DNA from: Phytophthora hibernalis
Lineage: Eukaryota; Oomycota; Peronosporomycetes; Peronosporales; Peronosporaceae
Reading direction: 5' to 3'
DNA length: 64,000 bases
Assembly (NCBI GenBank): GCA_012656075.1
Contig: JAAKBF010000324.1
Coordinates: forward strand, 868,001 to 932,000
In this document: in pieces, positions 58,903 through 64,000 of the stretch
How the letters are laid out: every line of letters begins with the position of its first letter
Numbering within the stretch: the stretch's first letter is position 1
The notes under the pieces: model-generated
What the model was told of the DNA's origin: nothing
Database searches by the model: none
The model's input: only the letters and a program-made list of their open reading frames with translations
Program-made: the position numbers and the translations under genes

Positions 58903-60063
58903 CTAATCCTTCAGCCACTCCTCCATGCCATGCAGGTCGCCAGGAAGTGCTGACGGCAGGTTCTGGTCGTCGCCGTGGCCTATCGGCATGGGCAGCGAGT
59001 CCAGTGACGTCTCAAGGAACACGTCTAGCGGGTCCAGAAGCTCGCCGTTCGTGTTGGAGAACGGGATCGGGTCGTTGCCAGTAGCAGCGCTGTTGTTGTT
59101 TTCCGTGCTCGCGGGTGGTGCAGCGGCGGGAGACGCGGCCTGGTTTACTGGTGAGTTGGCATCCCCACCGACGGTGAAGCTTCGCATGGACAGCAGGTCG
59201 AGCTCGTTCTCGATATTCTGCGTCAGCTGGAAGTCGAAGGCCTCAGTCGACATGGGCGGCAGGCCGACGAACGACTTCTTGGAGTTTACGTGCAGGTTGA
59301 GCAGCGTGTCCAGGTCGCCCGTCTCCTCGTAGTGTTCAAAGGCCTTGTGCAAAGCCGAGTCGTCGGACGCGATGAGCAGCATCTTTAGTGAGTCCTTCTG
59401 TTCCTTGCTGATCTTGCCACTGGCCGCCAGTTTATTCACGAGCCAAAACTTGGACGACAAGCTGCGGCCTCGCTTGGACTTGCGCGAATTCCCGCGCGAC
59501 TGACCGGCAGAAGCTGCAGGAGGCTGCATCTGGCCCACCGGTTTGATCATGGGCTTGATCATAGGCTGGGGGCGACTTTGGCGTCGGCGGAGCTCAAGCT
59601 GTCGGACGGCGTCAAGTCCGTGCCAAAGTCCACGGGTACGTCAAAGTCCAGCGTGTCCATGATGTCCAGCAGCTCTGGCGGAGGACCCGTGGCTTGGTCG
59701 AGGTGGAATCCTTCCAGCGACAGGAGATCTCCGTCCCGAATGGACCGATCCAGCGCGTTCTTCCGGATCTGCCAGCAGCAACAAGATCGTTAGACTGTTT
59801 GACACTGCAGAGTGCAATTGCAGGCGTTGCAGTGTACGCACCACGACCCCTTCTCGCTCTTGGACTTGGTCGGGTGCAGCAGCACTTTGCAGTTGGCCAG
59901 GATGCTGGGCGCCGGGTCGTCGTCCGAGTTGGTGATGACCTGGTAGAAATCGCCCAGCACGCCGTCCCACTCGAGCGGCCGCTGCAGACACACGAGCGAC
60001 GTCACGCCCGTCAGTGGATTCAGCAGAAGCACGCGGATCACTTCCCCATGTTGTTGTGTCCGT
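58903..60063 (-). CDS. unidentified protein, possible regulatory protein (5' end uncertain)
   Basis: A minus-strand gene. Exon sequence (to 59838) reads RVLLLNPLTGVTSLVCLQRP, LEWDGVLGDFYQVITNSDDD; a 69-bp intron (59769-59837, gtacac..ctggcag) follows SEKGSWC and leads to IRKNALDRSIRDGDLLSLEG. The frame then changes at a ggggg run (59568-59572), where one missing base restores it. The C-terminal half has a basic patch (RGNSRKSKRGRSLSSKFW), the segment WLVNKLAASGKISKEQKDSL, which looks helical, and an acidic Asp/Leu-rich tail. Basic patch plus acidic tail would suit a transcriptional regulator, but this is a guess. The 5' boundary at 60063 is a possible acceptor (attgccag); earlier exons were not found. 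Confidence 0.55.
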
Positions 60064-61125
60064 CTGGCAATTTGGCGTGTGGAAGCTTGCGGGGAGGTCG
60101 GCGCAAAACGCCAGAGGCGCAAGAGTGGTATTGGGCCCGATTGGATGTGCACATTAGTCTTGTACTGTACCCGAACTGCACGTTTTATATGCACGTCCAT
60201 TATGACCGGATAATTTTGCAATTCAGCATGAATATCAAACAAACGCCGGATGAAAGTATACCAAAAACGAGGCTTTTGTCGGGCACAATAACCAGGGAAA
60301 ACCATAACTCGAAATTGCAGCTGAGGAGGGGCTCTGTGGAATAAGAAAGTGTTGTGTCGACGGCTATCCTTATGCTTGGCATTGGAGACGTCATCAAGGC
60401 AATGGTGCCTGCAAAATGGGGCGGTTGTCGCAATTGCAGCGTTTGAGTTCACAATTGCACGAGGTAAGGTACGGCACATGTCGCCGCGCAGCGAACTGTG
60501 GTTGTCAACCAGTGGTTGGCATCGTACCCAACGGTGTTCTGCTGTTGGAATGCCAGCTTGGAATGTGTACGGACGGAGTCAATCCGCTGGGAGCAGGACT
60601 TCACTCGTCTGGATATTCTCGGGACTGCTTTGAAAGCGAAGCCATTCTGTCGTGAAAGCACAGGCTCGATTGACTCATTATGATATCGACAGCGTCGCAT
60701 GCGACGCAGACCTGCGCGTTGATTCCACATTAATAATAGAGCCTCTAATTTAGAACACATTTCACTCATGCCATGTGATTTTCAACTTTCCAACGTCACC
60801 GGATAGTAACGTTAAGCTTAAATGAATTATTCAACTTTCGCAAGTGAGATCCGTATGTTGCGTGTTCATTGTCTGTCTAGAGTCTAGACTAGACAGAACC
60901 AAACAACACAAAATAAGTTGATGTCTATTTTAATGCATACCGTAATTGGCATCACTTTGGTCATCGTGTTGGATTATCCAACATTTGAACTCTGATATTC
61001 TGTGGGGTCAACACAATTTTTGCAACGCGCAGCTCTTCCAAACCGCTAAGGCTGCTTTAAGCTTAGCGAGAGCAACGTTACAGTCGTCGTTTATAATACA
61101 CTAATACCGGAACGCATTCCGCATT
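60064..61125. other. intergenic region
   Basis: No well-supported gene. A plus frame at 60416-60655 (RRAANCGCQPVVGIVPNGVL) is open but unrecognised. There is a perfect 16-bp palindrome gcgtcgcatgcgacgc at 60692-60707 and an inverted repeat tctgtct/agacaga around agtctagact at 60872-60897. The promoter of the aminopeptidase gene should lie in the AT-rich part after 60760. Confidence 0.5.
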
Positions 61126-62073
61126 ATGCGCCGCTTTTTCAGCCGCTTCGCCAGTCGCCCGCGCGTGGTCGCTGGCCACCAGACGCCGCCGCGGAGCGTC
61201 CCCGAGCACATCGAGTGGCCTCCGTACGCGGCCACGGGCGGCATGTCGGACCTCAAGCCCTTTATCCCCGTCCTGGACGCAGAGCAGCAGCAGCGGCTGC
61301 GCGCCGCCTGTGAGCTGGCCAAGGACATCCGCCAGTTCGCCGCGCCGCTGTGCGAAGCAGGCGCCACCACTGACGCTATCGACCGCCTCGTGCACGACGA
61401 GATCGTCCGTCGCGGCGCGTACCCGTCGCCGCTCCAGTACGGCGGCTTCCCAAGGCCTTGTGCTCGTCCGTGAACGAGATTGTGGTGCACGGCATCCCGG
61501 ACAGCCGCCCGCTGGCGGACGGAGACGTGGTGAACATCGACATCTCCGTCTTCCTGGACGGCTTCCATGGGGACACGTCGCAGACGTTCCTGGTGGGCGA
61601 CGTAGACAACGCTGGTAGACACCTTGTGGACGTGACCAACGAGGCACTTGAGGGCGCCATCGAGCACTGCTGCAAGCCACTCAACCGCTTCGCGACCATC
61701 GGAGAGTTCGTGCAGAAGCTGGCGGAGAGGGAGCAGCTGGGCGTCGTGCGCGAGTACACGGGCCACGGCATCGGCAAGGAGTTCCACTGCCTGCCCTTCA
61801 TCCTGCACCACCGGAACAGCGAACCGGGCAAGATGCTGCCGGGGATGGCGTTCACGGTAGAGCCGGCGCTCACGGAGGGAAGTCCAGAGGTCAGTCTGCA
61901 GTTGTTTGGTATGGTCAGGCGAGTGGTTTGCTCATTGATGTTGTGCTTCATTGCTACCGGTAGATTGTGCACTGGGACGACGGCTGGACGGTGGCGACGG
62001 CGGATGGGGGCGATCGGCGCAGGCAGAACACACGGTGCTGATCACCGAGGACGGCGTCGACATTTTGACCTAG
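61126..62073 (+). CDS. methionine aminopeptidase type 1, mitochondrial-like
   Basis: It removes initiator Met from new proteins using two metal ions. The start gives MRRFFSRFASRPRVV, an Arg-rich presequence suited to mitochondria. The catalytic fold follows: LVHDEIVRRGAYPSPLQYGG, SSVNEIVVHGIPD, VVNIDISVFLDGFHGDTSQT with both metal-binding Asp, EYTGHGIGKEFHCLPFILHH with the His, MAFTVEPALTEG with the Glu. A 74-bp intron (61890-61963, gtcagt..accggtag) precedes IVHWDDGWTVATADG, and the last Glu lies in AEHTVLITEDGVDIL. Two frame breaks, at ccc 61449-61451 and ggggg 62006-62010, are each repaired by one added base. The stop is at 62071-62073. With repairs the protein has about 290 residues, normal for MetAP1D. 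Confidence 0.9.
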
Positions 62074-62255
62074 GAACTGCCCTCTTGATACCGGTAGCTC
62101 TACGTCTAACAGCTGAGGCGCACCGTTGTTGATTGGACACTAAGGCTGAAGCTAATCTGCTTGGTCGCGGCACTACTTGGTGCTGTCTCGTTTTGCCAAA
62201 CCATTCGGCAGCTTTGGAAAAACGATACTTGAAGCTTCGTGTCCAGCGCTGCTAG

Positions 62256-62648
62256 TTTGGGCAGCTCACAAGTTGCTCCACGTCAGCTCTCGAATTGGAT
62301 GCGATGCTCAGTCACGCGAGGCTGAGGTACGAATGCATCACGTCTGGCACCGTGTCAGGACTCAGGTTACTTGCACAAGCCCCCAAATGGGAACTGGCAC
62401 GTGTAGATGAACTCCTGGCAGCTCCGGATGTCTACAAGCGAGTGTTTGCCTAGCAGATCGAGTGTCGCGCCATTCCAGAACGCGTAGCAGGAGTCTGGGA
62501 CCTTGTTACTTCGTCCTTGGAATCCTCCCTGCTGCCTGAACACGAGTCACCGCACGAGTTCGGACTGCTCGCAGTTGAGCTGCATCATCCGTCCAGCCAG
62601 GAAGAGCGACGCGACACAGCTCCGCCGAGGCCGAGGCCACCGTCATAG
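62256..62648 (+). pseudogene. unidentified decayed coding fragment
   Basis: One plus frame is open from 62256 to 62648 except for a TAG at 62451-62453. It reads SALELDAMLSHARLRYECIT, APKWELARVDELLAAPDVYK, RVFA, stop, QIECRAIPERVAGVWDLVTS, SLLPEHESPHEFGLLAVELH. The stop could be a CAG-to-TAG change. Composition looks protein-like, with regular helices, but I do not recognise the family. Confidence 0.4.
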
Positions 62649-62763
62649 TTCTGCAGTCCAAGAGAGTGAGACAGCAACAACACCTGAGCAACTCGTCCAA
62701 CTCAACCACGTACCAGACACGAGTTGACGAAGCGCACCATGGCTATTGCCAATCACCTCCACG

Positions 62764-63078
62764 ATGGACGCCTCCGACACGTCGCGCTACGCCAAGGCGC
62801 CGCATCTGTGGGCGCTGGGCGTGGGTGCCGTCATTAGCGGGGACTTCTTCGGCTGGCAGTCTGGTCTTGTAGCCGGGTCCGATGGTCTGCTCATCATACT
62901 GGCCTTCGTCACGGTGCTTTACGTGCTGCTGTCCTTCTCCATCGCCGAACTCTCCACTACGGTGCCGACGGGTGGAGGTCCCTAGTCACGCCATTGGCCC
63001 TCGCGCCGCCTTCTTCGCCGGTCTGGCCGAGATCCTCAAGATCGTCATCACCTGCGCTGTGGTGGTCACACTGAGACC
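62764..63078 (+). pseudogene. APC-family amino acid/ethanolamine permease, N-terminal fragment
   Basis: Starts MDASDTSRYAKAPHLWALGV, then GAVISGDFFGWQSGLVAGSD, two membrane helices (LLIILAFVTVLYVLLSFSIA) and ELSTTVPTGGGP. This is the first part of an APC transporter resembling ethanolamine-type permeases. A stop at about 62983 (2-base loss) precedes HAIGPRAAFFAGLAEILKIV in another frame. The similarity ends near 63078, just before the SINE-containing repeat; the other nine or so helices are absent. Confidence 0.75.
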
Positions 63079-63095
63079 ACCACAGAAAATATAAG

Positions 63096-63345
63096 ATTGA
63101 ATTGGTTTTTAGAAAAGCATAATAAGTCATTGCAATACAAGTGAGAGCAATAATAAGTATTGCAATTATTAAAAATATTGCTAAGGGTATGAACGGTGTA
63201 GTGGTTTGGGATTCACCCTACCAATCCACTACGCAAGGGTTCGATCCCACACCTGTCGAGATGCTGGTGGCTGGCACTAGGATTTATGGTCCTGGCTAGG
63301 GTCCCCGCCAATCAAAATGGGCCGGCAACGGCACAAGACAGTCCA
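63096..63345 (+). repeat. tRNA-derived SINE with its leader, copy 2
   Basis: The leader (63096-63187) starts agattgaattggtttttaga and includes agaaaagcataataag. The tRNA-like part (63188-63265) has gtgtagtgg as A-box-like sequence and gggttcgatccc as B box. The tail ends caatcaaaatgggccggcaa. The tRNA-like part and tail align with 21750-21905, and the leader's first 25 bases align with 18525-18560. Confidence 0.78.
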
Positions 63346-63438
63346 CCAGCGGATATGGATAACAATGTCTCTCCGACCAAACTTCATCTTTGTATGGTAC
63401 ATATTAGCCAATGAGATTGGTCTTTAATTCGTTTTTGG

Positions 63439-63467
63439 CCAATAAAAACCATCTCTATGGTTTTTGG
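63439..63467. other. hairpin upstream of the recombinase frame
   Basis: aaaaaccat and atggttttt (63444-63465) form a 9-bp stem around a ctct loop. A direct repeat gtttttggc(c/g)aat overlaps it at 63431 and 63460. Confidence 0.5.
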
Positions 63468-63649
63468 CGAATCGAATCACGTCAACGATTTTATTTTATC
63501 CAATAAAAATACGATTTTACGTTGCAGTCGGAAGCTGAGCGATTCCGACATATCTGGTCGGAGCTGACGCCCAGATATGTGTATCGTGCTACAAGCGAGA
63601 GGTACGCTACGTATCACTCGCATATTTGCCGCCTCTCCGACCAAGAGTA

Positions 63650-64000
63650 ATGAGCCTAAACGATTTGAAGCCCGCCAACACCAAGCGCGCGCGCGACGGC
63701 CATAAAGGCGTTCAATCGCTTCCTCTCCGCCGAGGGCACGAGCATGGAGCATGTCAAGGCGTTGATCGTTGTCGACCCAAGCCGCGCGGGTGGCATCCTA
63801 GTGACGCTGATGGACAAGTTCGGTGTGTACCTAGCATTCCATGCAGGAGCAAAGGGGCTGCACTTGTCGCGCCACTCCGTAGCTCAATATTTCCGCCAAG
63901 CGAAGTGCTGGCTCCTCGACGAGTACCCTGTTCAAGGTGGAGCTGTGGCCTGCCAGCTGCTAGGCTTGGGGCGTACCCTTGAACAGCACTGCATCAAACG
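63650..64000 (+). CDS. Crypton-like tyrosine recombinase, N-terminal part (runs off window)
   Basis: The start at 63650 gives MSLNDLKPANTKRARDGHK; after one extra A near 63703 the frame continues FNRFLSAEGTSMEHVKALIV, LMDKFGVYLAFHAGAKGLHL, SRHSVAQYFRQAKCWLLDEY. This resembles the SAM-like core-binding domain of Crypton recombinases common in oomycetes, with the D-K/R-F-G-x-Y-L and W/H-L-L-x-x-Y-P features. The catalytic domain would lie beyond 64000, so the R..HxxR..Y residues cannot be checked. The stretch 63346-63649 is AT-rich and may be the element's 5' end. Confidence 0.5.

Noticed and set aside
61078..61972. Long minus-strand frames opposite the aminopeptidase
   Set aside because: GC-rich antisense shadows; the plus strand has all catalytic residues.

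Overview
The window looks like nuclear DNA of an oomycete, most likely Phytophthora or a close relative (Peronosporales). Three things suggest this. Introns are short (62-78 bp) with GT..AG ends. An axonemal dynein heavy chain implies a flagellated (zoospore) stage. The transposon mix includes Ty1/copia, chromodomain Ty3/gypsy, Helitron, PIF/Harbinger, hAT, a DIRS/Ngaro-type tyrosine-recombinase element, a Crypton-like recombinase and a tRNA-derived SINE. The species assignment is inference; no rRNA or other marker gene is present.

Layout. 1-38.6 kb is transposon-dominated. In order it holds: a copia remnant on the minus strand (1-3817); a decayed chromodomain gypsy on the plus strand (4696-9716); a 2 kb gene-free stretch; a second gypsy on the minus strand with both LTRs (11761-17452); a PIF/Harbinger element with its own inserted sequence (18561-21691); a tRNA-like SINE (about 21750-21905); a hAT remnant (22004-22995); about 2.2 kb without a gene; a Helitron (25207-about 31600) that carries a truncated second Harbinger; and a DIRS/Ngaro-like element with split direct repeats (31781-37702).

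38.6-62.1 kb is the host-gene block. It holds a TKL-type pseudokinase, an unidentified probable membrane protein, a very large axonemal dynein heavy chain (41672-56305, minus), the complex III subunit QCR7 (56336-56647, plus, divergent from dynein with 30 bp between start codons), an unidentified low-complexity protein, a small DUF3128-like protein, an unidentified minus-strand protein and a mitochondrial-type methionine aminopeptidase. From 62.2 kb the window returns to degraded sequence: a decayed coding fragment, the first part of an APC-type permease, a second SINE copy and the start of a Crypton-like recombinase that runs off the end.

The host genes share no obvious single pathway; the dynein points to the flagellum, and QCR7 and the aminopeptidase to the mitochondrion. 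Nearly every frame break in these genes can be explained by one missing base in a short homopolymer. That pattern suggests assembly error rather than gene death, so I describe these genes as probably functional. The transposon frames are broken by nonsense codons and active-site substitutions as well, so they are real relics. The most interesting observations are the split-repeat recombinase retroelement, the Harbinger-in-Helitron nest, the apparent empty-site copy of the other Harbinger insertion, and the pseudokinase.
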